From: JAJECS01 sp965243625
Lineage (GTDB): Bacteria > Chloroflexota > UBA11872
DNA length: 64,000 nucleotides
Reading direction: 5' to 3'
Assembly (NCBI GenBank): GCA_965243625.1
Contig: CBDEVI010000002.1
Coordinates: 3,100,001 to 3,164,000, forward strand
The notes under the pieces are model-generated. The model was not told where the DNA came from. It ran no database searches and worked only from the letters and a program-made list of their open reading frames with translations. The position numbers were made by a program, and so were the translations under genes. Below, in pieces: positions 53,695 to 62,152 of this stretch; the stretch's first letter is position 1; each line of letters starts with the position of its first letter.

Positions 53695-56082
53695 CTAGCC
53701 CACCAGGACGTGCGCGAGCGCCTCGTCCACCGTGGTCGCGAGGGCAAATTCGAGGCCTCGCCGGGTGTCCGCATCCAGCTCGTCCAGGTCTTGCCGGTTG
53801 CCATGCGGCAGCACGAAGGTCTCAATGCCCGCTCGTTGGGCGGCAAGGACCTTCTCCTTGATTCCGCTCACCGGCAGCACGCGCCCTCGCAGCGTGATTT
53901 CTCCGGTCATGGCCGCGCTGCCGCGCACCTTGCGCTGCGCCAGGGCCGAGACCAGCGCGGCGGCGATGGCCACGCCCGACGCCGGGCCTTCCTTCGGCAG
54001 GGCGCCCTGGGGCACGTGCACGTGGATGTCCACGGCGTCGAAATCGGACGCGCCGTAGCCAAACTCGTCGGCATGCGCCCGGGCGTAGGTGATGGCGGCG
54101 TGGGCGGACTCCTGGATCACGTCGCCCAGGGAGCCCGTCAGCGTGACCTTGCCCGCGCCCTCGGCAATGGAAACCTCGATCGGCAACAGGTCGCCGCCGG
54201 CCGGGGTGGTAAACACCGCGGTTGCCACGGCGTGGGCGTCGTCGCTCTCCGCCTTTCCATAGCGGTACTTGGGCGGGCCGAGATACTCCGGTATGTCCGT
54301 CGGTCGAATCCGTTGCTGCGCCTCGCGACTCTCGGCGCGGGCCAGGGCCTGCTTGCGGGCAATGGTGGCGATGGCCCGCTCCAGCTCGCGCACGCCCGCC
54401 TCGCGGGTGTAGGCCTGCACGATGCGACGCAGCGTGTCCCGTTCGAACTGGAGCGCATCGGGGCTCAGCCCGTGCTCGTGCAACTGCCGGTCGACCAGGA
54501 AATGCTCCGCGATGGCGACCTTCTCGTCTTCGACGTAGCCCGGGAGCTCGATCACCTCCATGCGGTCGACCAGCGCGGGCGGCAGGCCGTGCAGCGTGTT
54601 GGCGGTGGCGATGAACATCACCTTGCTGAGGTCGAAGGGCAACTCGAGGTAGTGATCGCTGAAGGTGTGATTCTGCTCCGGGTCCAGCACCTCGAGCAGG
54701 GCGGCGGCGGGGTCGCCGCGAAAGTCCAGCCCCAGCTTGTCGATCTCGTCGATCATGAAGACGGGGTTGACGGTCCCGGCTTCGCGCATCTTCTGCAGGA
54801 TGCGGCCGGGCATGGAGCCGACGTAGGTCATGCGATGGCCGCGAATCTCGGCCTCGTCGCGCACGCCGCCCAATGACACCCGGACGAAGGTTCGGCCCAG
54901 GGCCTCGGCAATGGAGCGACCCAGGCTCGTCTTGCCGACACCGGGCGGTCCCACGAAGCAAAGAATCGGGCTGCGCGAGCGCCGCGCGAGGTGGCGTACC
55001 GCGATGTACTCCAGCAACCGCTCCTTGACGTCCTTCAGCCCGTGGTGGTGCTGGTTGAGGATGTCCTCCGCCCGCGCCACGTCCGTCTTGTCCCTGGATC
55101 GGCGCCGCCACGGCAGCTCCGTGAGCCACTCCAGGTAAGTGCGCAACACGCTGGTTTCGGGCGATCCGTGCGGGAGGGCGTTGAGGCGGTCGATCTCCTT
55201 GAGTCCACGCGTGACCACGGCCTCGGGATATGCGCCGGACTCCAGCCGTTCGCGGATGGCGGCGATTTCGGCGTTCTGGGCGTTGGTTTCCCCGATTTCC
55301 TTGATGATCGCCCGCATCTGCTCGCGCAGGTAGAACTCGCGCTGCTTGATGTCGACGTCGTTGCGGGTGCTCTCCCGAATCTCCTGCTCGAGCTTGAGAA
55401 CCTGGATCTCGCCGTCCAGCAGCGTGCGCACGCGATCCAGCCGCTCCGCCACGTCGCGCATTTCCAGCAGCGTCTGGTGATCGTCCAGGGAGAGGCTGAG
55501 CGATGCCGCCACCACGTCCGCCAGCAATCCAGGCGTCTCCGCGTTCATGGCGCGGATTTGCGCCTCTTCCGAAATGGTGTCGCTGAGCCGGGCGACGCGC
55601 TGGAAGAGCTCCAGCACTTTCGGCATCGCCGCGCGTGAGGCCGCGGGGTCCTCGTCCAGGTCCTTCACGACCTGACCCACGACGCGCACGATGGGGTACT
55701 CGCTGAGAACCGAGACCACGCGGACGCGCCGCACGCCGTGCACCAGCACGCTGGTCGTCCCGTCCGGTAGCCGCAACATGCGGATGATCCGCGCCTCGGT
55801 GCCCAACTCGTGCAGGTCCTCGAAGCCGACCTCTTCCTTGTTGGGTTCGCGCTGGGCCACGGCCAGAATGCGCCGGTCGCGGGCCAAGGCGTCCTCAATG
55901 GCCGACACGGAGCCCTCGCGTCCCACGAGAAACGGCGTCATGGTCTCGGGAATGGGGTAGAGCGACTCGGCGCGCAGGGGCAGCACCGGCAGCTCCACTC
56001 GGTCGGCCCCGGTCCCGTCCTCATCGTCTGGGTCGATGATTTCGAGTTCGGGCGGTATCGGCTCGTGCTCGAGGATGGTCAC
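53695..56082 (-). CDS. lon: Lon protease (S16) with an altered catalytic-serine motif
   Basis: This ATP-dependent protease normally degrades damaged and regulatory proteins. The 795-residue product has all three parts: N-terminal substrate domain, AAA+ module with Walker A GPPGVGKTS and Walker B FMIDEIDKLG, and C-terminal protease domain. The usual PKDGPSAG is PKEGPASG, so the catalytic-serine position (E. coli 679) is Ala701 and a Ser follows at 702. The Lys of the dyad is intact at 744 in the expected ungapped register. The GTG start overlaps the PHP stop. Whether it still cleaves is open; ATPase and unfolding activity look intact. Confidence 0.9.
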   Translation of the reverse strand: MTILEHEPIPPELEIIDPDDEDGTGADRVELPVLPLRAESLYPIPETMTPFLVGREGSVSAIEDALARDRRILAVAQREPNKEEVGFEDLHELGTEARIIRMLRLPDGTTSVLVHGVRRVRVVSVLSEYPIVRVVGQVVKDLDEDPAASRAAMPKVLELFQRVARLSDTISEEAQIRAMNAETPGLLADVVAASLSLSLDDHQTLLEMRDVAERLDRVRTLLDGEIQVLKLEQEIRESTRNDVDIKQREFYLREQMRAIIKEIGETNAQNAEIAAIRERLESGAYPEAVVTRGLKEIDRLNALPHGSPETSVLRTYLEWLTELPWRRRSRDKTDVARAEDILNQHHHGLKDVKERLLEYIAVRHLARRSRSPILCFVGPPGVGKTSLGRSIAEALGRTFVRVSLGGVRDEAEIRGHRMTYVGSMPGRILQKMREAGTVNPVFMIDEIDKLGLDFRGDPAAALLEVLDPEQNHTFSDHYLELPFDLSKVMFIATANTLHGLPPALVDRMEVIELPGYVEDEKVAIAEHFLVDRQLHEHGLSPDALQFERDTLRRIVQAYTREAGVRELERAIATIARKQALARAESREAQQRIRPTDIPEYLGPPKYRYGKAESDDAHAVATAVFTTPAGGDLLPIEVSIAEGAGKVTLTGSLGDVIQESAHAAITYARAHADEFGYGASDFDAVDIHVHVPQGALPKEGPASGVAIAAALVSALAQRKVRGSAAMTGEITLRGRVLPVSGIKEKVLAAQRAGIETFVLPHGNRQDLDELDADTRRGLEFALATTVDEALAHVLVG

Positions 56083-56774
56083 GGGACCGAGCTAATCTCT
56101 GGAATCGAGCGCCCAATCTGGCGGAGAAACTCCAGCGGGTTGTCCGCCACCACGGTCTCGGTTTCGTCGGCGTTCAAGCCCGCTCCACGCGCCACCCGGC
56201 GCGCCAAGGGCTCCGACAGCAAGTCACCCGGGGCGTGCGCGTCGCTGTTGACCAGCAGCCGCGCGCCCGACGCCCGGGCCAGCGCGGCCACGTGCCCGTT
56301 GGTGAGCGAGTGCCCGCGGCGCGCCGACAGCTCCAGCCACTTGCCGTTGCGCTGCGCGAGCTGTGCCAGCTCCGGGCTCAGCAGGCCCGGGTGCACCAGC
56401 GCGTGCACGTAGTCCGACTCCAGCGCGGCGCGGTTGGTGCCGGCGGATACCGGCTCGGCGATGGTCTCGCCATGGACGCCCACGATCTCGGCGCCTGCCT
56501 CCGCCGCGCGGCGCGCCACCGCGTCGATCTCGCCCGGCGGCACGTGGGTGATCTCGACTCCCGGAATGGCGACGATGCCCCACGCCTCCTCCGCGATGCG
56601 GCAATCACGGGCCAGGGCCGGCACCAGCGTGTCGACGTTGGCCGGACTGGCGTGATCCGTCACGGCCACGGCGGTGTAGCCCGCGACGTGACACCGCCGC
56701 AACAGCTCGATCGGCGACAGCTCGCCGTCACTCAAAAACGTGTGCGTATGAAAGTCGAAGAGCACGAAAGGCAC
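56079..56774 (-). CDS. PHP-domain phosphoesterase-like protein
   Basis: This 231-residue PHP fold has FHTHTFLSDGELSP (metal histidines at 8 and 10), VTDHAS, PGVEITH and NSDAHAPGD near the end. The family includes histidinol phosphatase and nucleotide or AMP phosphoesterases; the substrate is not evident. It is coupled to lon (GTGA overlap) and diverges from the Nudix gene. Confidence 0.85.
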   Translation of the reverse strand: MPFVLFDFHTHTFLSDGELSPIELLRRCHVAGYTAVAVTDHASPANVDTLVPALARDCRIAEEAWGIVAIPGVEITHVPPGEIDAVARRAAEAGAEIVGVHGETIAEPVSAGTNRAALESDYVHALVHPGLLSPELAQLAQRNGKWLELSARRGHSLTNGHVAALARASGARLLVNSDAHAPGDLLSEPLARRVARGAGLNADETETVVADNPLEFLRQIGRSIPEISSVP

Positions 56775-56901
56775 GCTGAGATTCGGGGGAGGCCCCTGAT
56801 TCTATGAGCCTGCATGCCGGGGACTCAATGTCCTGCTGTCCGGGGACTTCCTTCGGCGGCTTCAACCCTGGCGGCGCGATTCGCGCCGGTACTATGGCGC
56901 G

Positions 56902-57384
56902 ATGAGCCCGATTCCCGCGCGCTACAACACCGGCTACAACGTCGGGGTGGGCGGCGCCGTGGTCGACGGCGACCGCGTCTTGCTCGTGCGCCGCGCGACC
57001 GACTACGGGCGCGGCAGCTGGCAGATTCCCGGCGGGTTCTGCGAGCCCGATGAGACGCTGCCCGAGGCCGCCGTCCGTGAAGTCCAGGAAGAAGCCGGTC
57101 TCACGACCGAGGTCCAGGGACTGCTGGCGGTGCGCTCGCGGCACGCCGAGGACCACTCGACCTACGTGGTGTTCCTGCTCCGGCGCGTCGCCGGCGAGCC
57201 CACGCCCGGCGATGAGGTGGACGCCGCCCGCTTCCTCACCATGGAGGAGATCGACGCGCTGGACAAGGTTCCGGAAATCAACCGCGCCATCGCCGCGCGG
57301 GCGCTCAGCCCCTCGCGCGAGCTGCTCCAACGCGCCGCGGTCGAATCGCCGATCCCGGGGCCCTACGACCTCTTTCTCGGCTAG
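56902..57384 (+). CDS. Nudix hydrolase
   Basis: This 160-residue hydrolase of nucleoside-diphosphate-linked compounds has the complete Nudix box GGFCEPDETLPEAAVREVQE followed by EAGL (about 45-67). The preceding YGRGSWQIPGG fits an NADH- or ADP-ribose-type member, but the substrate is not settled. TACTAT ends six bases before the ATG, with no ribosome site, so the message may be leaderless. Confidence 0.88.
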   Translation: MSPIPARYNTGYNVGVGGAVVDGDRVLLVRRATDYGRGSWQIPGGFCEPDETLPEAAVREVQEEAGLTTEVQGLLAVRSRHAEDHSTYVVFLLRRVAGEPTPGDEVDAARFLTMEEIDALDKVPEINRAIAARALSPSRELLQRAAVESPIPGPYDLFLG

Positions 57385-57413
57385 GCGCGGCCCCGGCTTT
57401 CCGAAGTGGCGAC

Positions 57414-58229
57414 TTAGACCAGCGCGAGCGGTCGTACGGGCGATCCGGTGGCGCCCACGAACTTGAGCGGCGAGAGCACGAAGCCGAACTCGTAGACGCC
57501 GTCCGCGGCCAGGGTCTCCAGGTCGGCCATCTCGAGGATGTGGATGCCGTTGCGCGCCAGAAAGATCAAGTGCACCGGCATGGCCGCGCCGGGGATGACC
57601 TGCTCGAATGCCGCCGTGTCGGAGCCGCCCAGGAAGATCCCGCGTTCCACCAGCCACTCGGCGGCGTCGGCGTTGATACCCGGTTGCCCCTCGCTCTCGG
57701 CCAGATACGCCGGTGGGTCGTCCCAATGGCGCATCCACCCCGTGCGCACCAGGACGCAGTCGCCGGCCTGGATTTCCACCCCCTGGGCCTTCGCCACGCC
57801 CTGCAGCGTCTCGGCATCGGCCCCGTAATCCGGCGGCAGGATGTCCACCCCCTCCGCGCCGGCCACGTCGAGCAGCACGCCGCGGCGAACAACCGGCTCG
57901 ATGGTGTCCACGCCGATTGACTTCATGCCCCGGCCGCCCTGCTGATTGCAACTCGCGTCCACGCCGCCGAAGAGCTGTCCGTGCTCGGAGACGTGCGCCA
58001 GGGAGTCGATGTGCGTGCCGGTGTGGCCGCACATGACGATCAGCTCGTTGGACGAGCTGTAGCCGCCGGGACGAAACGTGTCGCCGTGGCGCCGTTGCAG
58101 CGTGAAGATGTAAGGCGGATGGGCCGGATGCACCGGCATATCCATCTCGTAGCGCGTGCCTAGGTCGTACACGCGCGACGCCGTGAGCTGGTCGATCATT
58201 TCGGGATTGGCTGCCATTGCCTGCGCCAT
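57414..58229 (-). CDS. Cyclase family protein (kynurenine formamidase-like)
   Basis: This 271-residue metal-dependent hydrolase of the cyclase/formamidase family has the metal motif GHTGTHIDSLAH (about 64-75), and DVRTGW-like VLVRTGWMRHW and GIHILEMADLE elements. Members open cyclic amides or remove formyl groups. ATG 58229 has GGAGG seven bases upstream. It converges on the Nudix gene and diverges from the acetyltransferase across 118 bases. Confidence 0.85.
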   Translation of the reverse strand: MAQAMAANPEMIDQLTASRVYDLGTRYEMDMPVHPAHPPYIFTLQRRHGDTFRPGGYSSSNELIVMCGHTGTHIDSLAHVSEHGQLFGGVDASCNQQGGRGMKSIGVDTIEPVVRRGVLLDVAGAEGVDILPPDYGADAETLQGVAKAQGVEIQAGDCVLVRTGWMRHWDDPPAYLAESEGQPGINADAAEWLVERGIFLGGSDTAAFEQVIPGAAMPVHLIFLARNGIHILEMADLETLAADGVYEFGFVLSPLKFVGATGSPVRPLALV

Positions 58230-58347
58230 TGGTGATCCTCCGGTCGATGCCCAGCAGGGGGCCGTTCCCGCCATAGTGGCGCACCGCGCGGTCCCGGACC
58301 ACCGGCCCGCGCGTAGAATCACGCGTCCGCCCACGCCGAGCGATGCC

Positions 58348-59415
58348 ATGGCCCCTGAACGCGTCACGCTGCGGAACGGCGAGCGCATGCAGATCGAGCG
58401 CCTCCTCCCGCCGATGGACACGTTCGGGGGGCGCGTCCGCACCTGGGAACCGCTACAAGACGATCTCTTCAGCGGAGCGCTGTCCGAGACGCTCTACACG
58501 CCCTATTTCGTGGGAGTCATCAACGGTGACTACGCCGGATCGCTGGGCTACTACGTCCCAGTCGACACGCGCGACGTCGGCATCGTGGAGTTCGTGGCGA
58601 CCGAGGACCGGCACCGCCGCAAGGGCGTGGCCGACGTGCTGATGGGGCGCATGCTGCAAGAGTTCGTGGCGAATGGCGGCCAGGCGCTCCATCTCTGCAC
58701 GACCAATCCGGTGGCCGGACACCTCTATGAAAACCACGGGTTCTGGTACCGAGTCGGCGACGGCATGCGCTTCACGGTGGCGGGTGCGGACGAGTTCGAC
58801 GCGACGTACCTGGCATTCGACGGCGAGCCGGTGGTGCGGGACGCCGTCTGGGGCGATCTGCCGCGCGCGGCCATTCTCTACAACATGCGCGAGCCGGCCT
58901 GGCTGCTCAAGGAGGTCCTGGACGACTGTCTCCGCGACACGCGCTACGAATACCACTTCGCACGCCTGAAGCTCCGCGTCGCGGATGCGCAGGGCGCCAT
59001 GCTGGTACTGGCCACGCCCAGGAACCGCGTGGTCGGGCTGACGGTCTTCGTGCGCCGCGACACGTTCCCGCAGCAGCACGTGGCCACGCTCTCACTGCGC
59101 GTGGCGCCGGACTACATGGATCACGCCGTGACCTTGCTTCGCGCCGCGGCCGACCGTGCCGGTGAGATCGGCGTAAGCGTGCTCGAGTTTCCAATCGCGG
59201 CCCCGGACGAGGACCTCGCGGATATCGCACGCGCCGCCGGCTTCACCGAGGCGGCGCGCCTGCCGAACCGCATCCGCGACGGAGACGCCTGGGTCGATCT
59301 GGGCCTGTTCGAGCTGGCGCTCGAGCCGCCCGCCCGCGCCTTCCACGAGTCGAAAACCTACTACGCCAATCGCCATCCTTGGCACGTGGAGCGCATCGCC
59401 CAGGGACTGGGCTAG
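58348..59415 (+). CDS. GNAT-type acetyltransferase with two GNAT-like halves
   Basis: In this 355-residue protein the first half (about 1-145) is a clear GNAT domain with the acetyl-CoA loop DRHRRKGVADVLM and CTTNPVAGHLYENHGF. The second half (about 150-355) lacks that loop but has the size and strand pattern of another GNAT fold. The acceptor substrate is unknown. TAGAAT at 58314-58319, 29 bases upstream, is a possible -10. It stands alone on the plus strand. Confidence 0.75.
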   Translation: MAPERVTLRNGERMQIERLLPPMDTFGGRVRTWEPLQDDLFSGALSETLYTPYFVGVINGDYAGSLGYYVPVDTRDVGIVEFVATEDRHRRKGVADVLMGRMLQEFVANGGQALHLCTTNPVAGHLYENHGFWYRVGDGMRFTVAGADEFDATYLAFDGEPVVRDAVWGDLPRAAILYNMREPAWLLKEVLDDCLRDTRYEYHFARLKLRVADAQGAMLVLATPRNRVVGLTVFVRRDTFPQQHVATLSLRVAPDYMDHAVTLLRAAADRAGEIGVSVLEFPIAAPDEDLADIARAAGFTEAARLPNRIRDGDAWVDLGLFELALEPPARAFHESKTYYANRHPWHVERIAQGLG

Positions 59416-59462
59416 TCGGCCTCGACGCGCGGCCGACGACGGCCTTCAGGCTGTGATCTGAG

Positions 59463-61406
59463 TCAAAGGCCAGGCGTCGCCTGGACGTTGCCAGACCCGT
59501 CCGCGTCTGGGTCCGTGCTCCCTGCCGCAAAGGCATTCCGAAGACCGTCGCCGACCAGATGAGCTGACAGAACCAGGAGAACGATCAGGATTGTGGGCAC
59601 TACCCCCGTTGCGGTCGTCAGAAGAGCGAGACCTCGCGATTGCCCGATCATCTGTCCCCAGGTCATTGCTGGGATGGAGCTGCCAATGCCCAGAAAGCTC
59701 AACGCGGCTTCCGCCAAGAGCGCCGCGGCGAAACCGTAGGCGACGGCCACCGTCAACGGGCCTGCCAGGTTGCCGGGCCTTTGACGCTGCGCTCCCTCCG
59801 AATCATCAGCAGCACCTGCTTGACGCTGGAGAAGGCGTTGCCGGCGGACGAGCCTGGCAAATCCGGGCCAGCTGACAATCCCAATCGTGACGGCCACCAC
59901 GCTCCCTGGTCCGGCCACTCCGAAAAGAAGCGGGATCACAAGGAACATCATGAGGAAGAGTGCGGGGACGGTCGTGACGAGATCCGTGATCCGCATCAGG
60001 GCGCCGTCGACCAGACCGCCGTGCCTGGCCGCGGGCACACCGACGGCCAGGCCGATCAAGAGGCTGATGACCACGGCCGCCGCGCCCACGCCCATCGACC
60101 CGCGGGCCCCGTGAAGCAGCAGGCTGAAGACATCTCGGCCAAAGCTGTCGGTCCCAAGCCAAGGGGAAGCACTCGAATCACCTATCGACCGCAAGGCGAC
60201 CACCTCGAAGGGTTCGTAGGGGGCCACGAACGGCCCAAGAACGGCGATGACAAGGAATCCAAGCAGCACGACGAGCCCGGCCGTAGCCGGCCGCTGTGAC
60301 CGGAAGCGGCGTCGCGCGGTACTCCATGGACGGTGCTCGAGCGGTCGGTCGATCAGCTCCAGCGGCGGGCCGAGCTGTCGCGCAGTGGCGTCGGGGCCGG
60401 CTGTGCCGGGCTCACCGGGCGTTGGCGTTGACCTCCCGGGGGATTGGCGAATGCTCGGGTCGAGCCAGCCGCAAATCACGTCGATCAGCAGCCTTGCCGC
60501 AAGCACCACGACCGTGCCGGCGAGGATGGCCGCCGTCACCACCGCGTATTCGCGCTGAAACAGCGACCGGTACGCCACGTGCCCCAAGCCGCCCAAGGAC
60601 AGCAGAGACTCGACCACCAAGGCGCTGCCCACGAGCGGCGCCAGGGATAGGCTGAGGTTTCTAAGCAACGGCACACCGACCGTCGGCAGCAGGAATAGCG
60701 AGCGCATGGCCATCTCGCCCACCGAGCCCTCTTCGGCTTCAGTTCTTGCTGGTTCTTCCACGGGCGCGTTCAACATTGCTTGCCGCGCGAAGCGCGTGTA
60801 CATGGCCATGAAGGGCAGAGCCAAGACTGCAGTCGGCAGGATGGCGTGGTGTACGAGATCGAAATTGAGCGTTTCCTCAGCACCGGGCGTCCAGAGTCCC
60901 ATTGCCGGCAGCCATCCCAGCCGAACGGCAAACAAGTAAATTCCCCAAATGGCCAGGAAGGCCGTCGGGATTGAAGCAAGAACGATGGGAATGGCACTCA
61001 GGAAGCGGCTCAGGCTTGACTGCGGCCATAGGATCAAGATCAGCGCGAATGCCATGCCGATGATCAAGGCGACGGCGAGGGAGGCGGCGACGAGTCCGAG
61101 CGTGACCGGAAGTGCCTCGCGGACTACGTCCCCAACCGGACGAGCCCACTGACCGACGTGCCCCAGATTCCCGGTCAACACCTCCTTCATCCAAAACAAA
61201 TACCGCACCGGTCCAGGGGTGTCGCCGCTGAAGCGAGCTTCTAGCTCGGCAGTGTCCTGCCCAGTACTCCATGCTTGGCCGTAGGGGCCGAAGAGATTCG
61301 CAATTGGGTCGCCGGGGTATAGGCTGATCACGATGAAGATAACGATTGAAATCCCCAGGAATAGCTGGACTGCAATGAATACTTGTCGTGCGGTATATCT
61401 AGCCAT
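59463..61406 (-). CDS. Fused DppB-DppC-type ABC permease (orphan)
   Basis: This 647-residue single chain joins two permease halves normally encoded separately. Residues 1-325 are DppB-like (LYPGDP after helix 1, ARTEAEEGSVGEM as the coupling loop). A Pro/Gly linker of about 40 residues contains no Met. Residues from about 370 are DppC-like (LGTDSFGRD, AEAALSFLGIGSS). The second coupling loop, expected to read like EAARALG, is instead LLQRQAGAADDSEGAQRQ and some nine residues short. No ATPase or binding protein is adjacent. Local base composition near the start is less GC-rich, hinting at transfer. The frame is open throughout. Confidence 0.8.
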   Translation of the reverse strand: MARYTARQVFIAVQLFLGISIVIFIVISLYPGDPIANLFGPYGQAWSTGQDTAELEARFSGDTPGPVRYLFWMKEVLTGNLGHVGQWARPVGDVVREALPVTLGLVAASLAVALIIGMAFALILILWPQSSLSRFLSAIPIVLASIPTAFLAIWGIYLFAVRLGWLPAMGLWTPGAEETLNFDLVHHAILPTAVLALPFMAMYTRFARQAMLNAPVEEPARTEAEEGSVGEMAMRSLFLLPTVGVPLLRNLSLSLAPLVGSALVVESLLSLGGLGHVAYRSLFQREYAVVTAAILAGTVVVLAARLLIDVICGWLDPSIRQSPGRSTPTPGEPGTAGPDATARQLGPPLELIDRPLEHRPWSTARRRFRSQRPATAGLVVLLGFLVIAVLGPFVAPYEPFEVVALRSIGDSSASPWLGTDSFGRDVFSLLLHGARGSMGVGAAAVVISLLIGLAVGVPAARHGGLVDGALMRITDLVTTVPALFLMMFLVIPLLFGVAGPGSVVAVTIGIVSWPGFARLVRRQRLLQRQAGAADDSEGAQRQRPGNLAGPLTVAVAYGFAAALLAEAALSFLGIGSSIPAMTWGQMIGQSRGLALLTTATGVVPTILIVLLVLSAHLVGDGLRNAFAAGSTDPDADGSGNVQATPGL

Positions 61407-61450
61407 TGCCTATAGCCCAATCCATGTGGCTAATCGGTATCAAAATGCTC

Positions 61451-61477
61451 CGCTCGAGTCGAATATATTCGCGAGCG
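61451..61477. promoter_or_regulatory. 27-base near-palindrome upstream of the fused permease
   Basis: CGCTCG and CGAGCG flank a central CGAATATATTCG, itself a perfect 12-base palindrome, with a 3-base insertion (AGT) on one side. It sits 45 bases before the permease start in the only AT-rich patch nearby. It contains TCGAGTCGAAT, which recurs as its complement in the 4729-4741 palindrome, so both may be sites for one regulator. Confidence 0.4.
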
Positions 61478-61561
61478 TACACGGATGGTTCTTGTGACGG
61501 CAAGTCCCCTCGTGCGCGCATCCCAATCCTCGCCGATTAATGTTGCGGCCGCGGGATGAAG

Positions 61562-62152
61562 CTACTCCGACAGATAGCCCCGCCGGACGGCCTCGTCGAT
61601 CAGACCCCGCGCGAACTCCCAAAGCTCCGGCGCGCCGTCCGCGATGCTGGCATTCACGGCCGTCACCTGCGCGCGGCGCACGCCGTGCTTGCGCCAGGCG
61701 TGGCCCTGGGTGTGGAAGTTGAGCAGGAGCGGCTGCAGGCGGTCCAGCGCGAAGGCGAACTTGGCCTCGGGCGTCTGCCGTGCTTCGAATTCCTCCCACG
61801 CCGCGCGCAGCCCGGCGGCCTGATCGGGCGGCAGCAGGCCGAAGATGCGGTCGGCCGCGGCGCGTTCCTTCTCCGCTTGCCGCTCGCGGGCCGCGGTGTC
61901 GTAGATGAAGGTGTCGCCGGCGTCGATCTCGACCAGGTCGTGGACCAGCAGCATCTCGATCACGCGATCGACGTCGATTTCCTCGCGCGCATACTCGGCA
62001 AGCAGCCGCGCCATCACCGCCAGGTGCCAGGCGTGCTCCGCGTCGTTTTCGCGCCGGCCCTCCTCGATGACCAGGGAGTTGCGGAGGATGGACTTGGCCT
62101 TGTCGATCTCGACGATGAACGCCAGTTGACGCTGCAGGCGGTCGGAGGTCAC
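61562..62152 (-). CDS. HD-domain phosphohydrolase (YfbR/HDDC2-like nucleotidase)
   Basis: This 196-residue HD-superfamily protein has RRENDAEHAWHLAVMA (first His pair), LLVHDLVEIDAGDTF (HD motif with Asp), and a late Asp in FALDRLQPL. It resembles 5'-deoxynucleotidases such as YfbR and human HDDC2, which dephosphorylate dNMPs. The GTG at 62152 overlaps the stop of the upstream oxidoreductase gene (GTGA); a longer frame is not family-like. Confidence 0.87.
   Translation of the reverse strand: MTSDRLQRQLAFIVEIDKAKSILRNSLVIEEGRRENDAEHAWHLAVMARLLAEYAREEIDVDRVIEMLLVHDLVEIDAGDTFIYDTAARERQAEKERAAADRIFGLLPPDQAAGLRAAWEEFEARQTPEAKFAFALDRLQPLLLNFHTQGHAWRKHGVRRAQVTAVNASIADGAPELWEFARGLIDEAVRRGYLSE

Noticed and set aside
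51631..54876. A 1081-codon open frame on the plus strand
   Set aside because: It lies wholly antisense to mreD, mreC, mreB and lon, which have clear family motifs. The translation is His/Gln/Arg-rich with no recognisable domain, as expected from GC-rich antisense frames.
59770..59870. The odd loop in the fused permease as a simple frameshift that splits the gene
   Set aside because: The reading frame stays open on both sides with correct helices before and after. One other frame hits stops in the loop and the remaining one also fails to give an EAA motif, so a single shift does not explain it.
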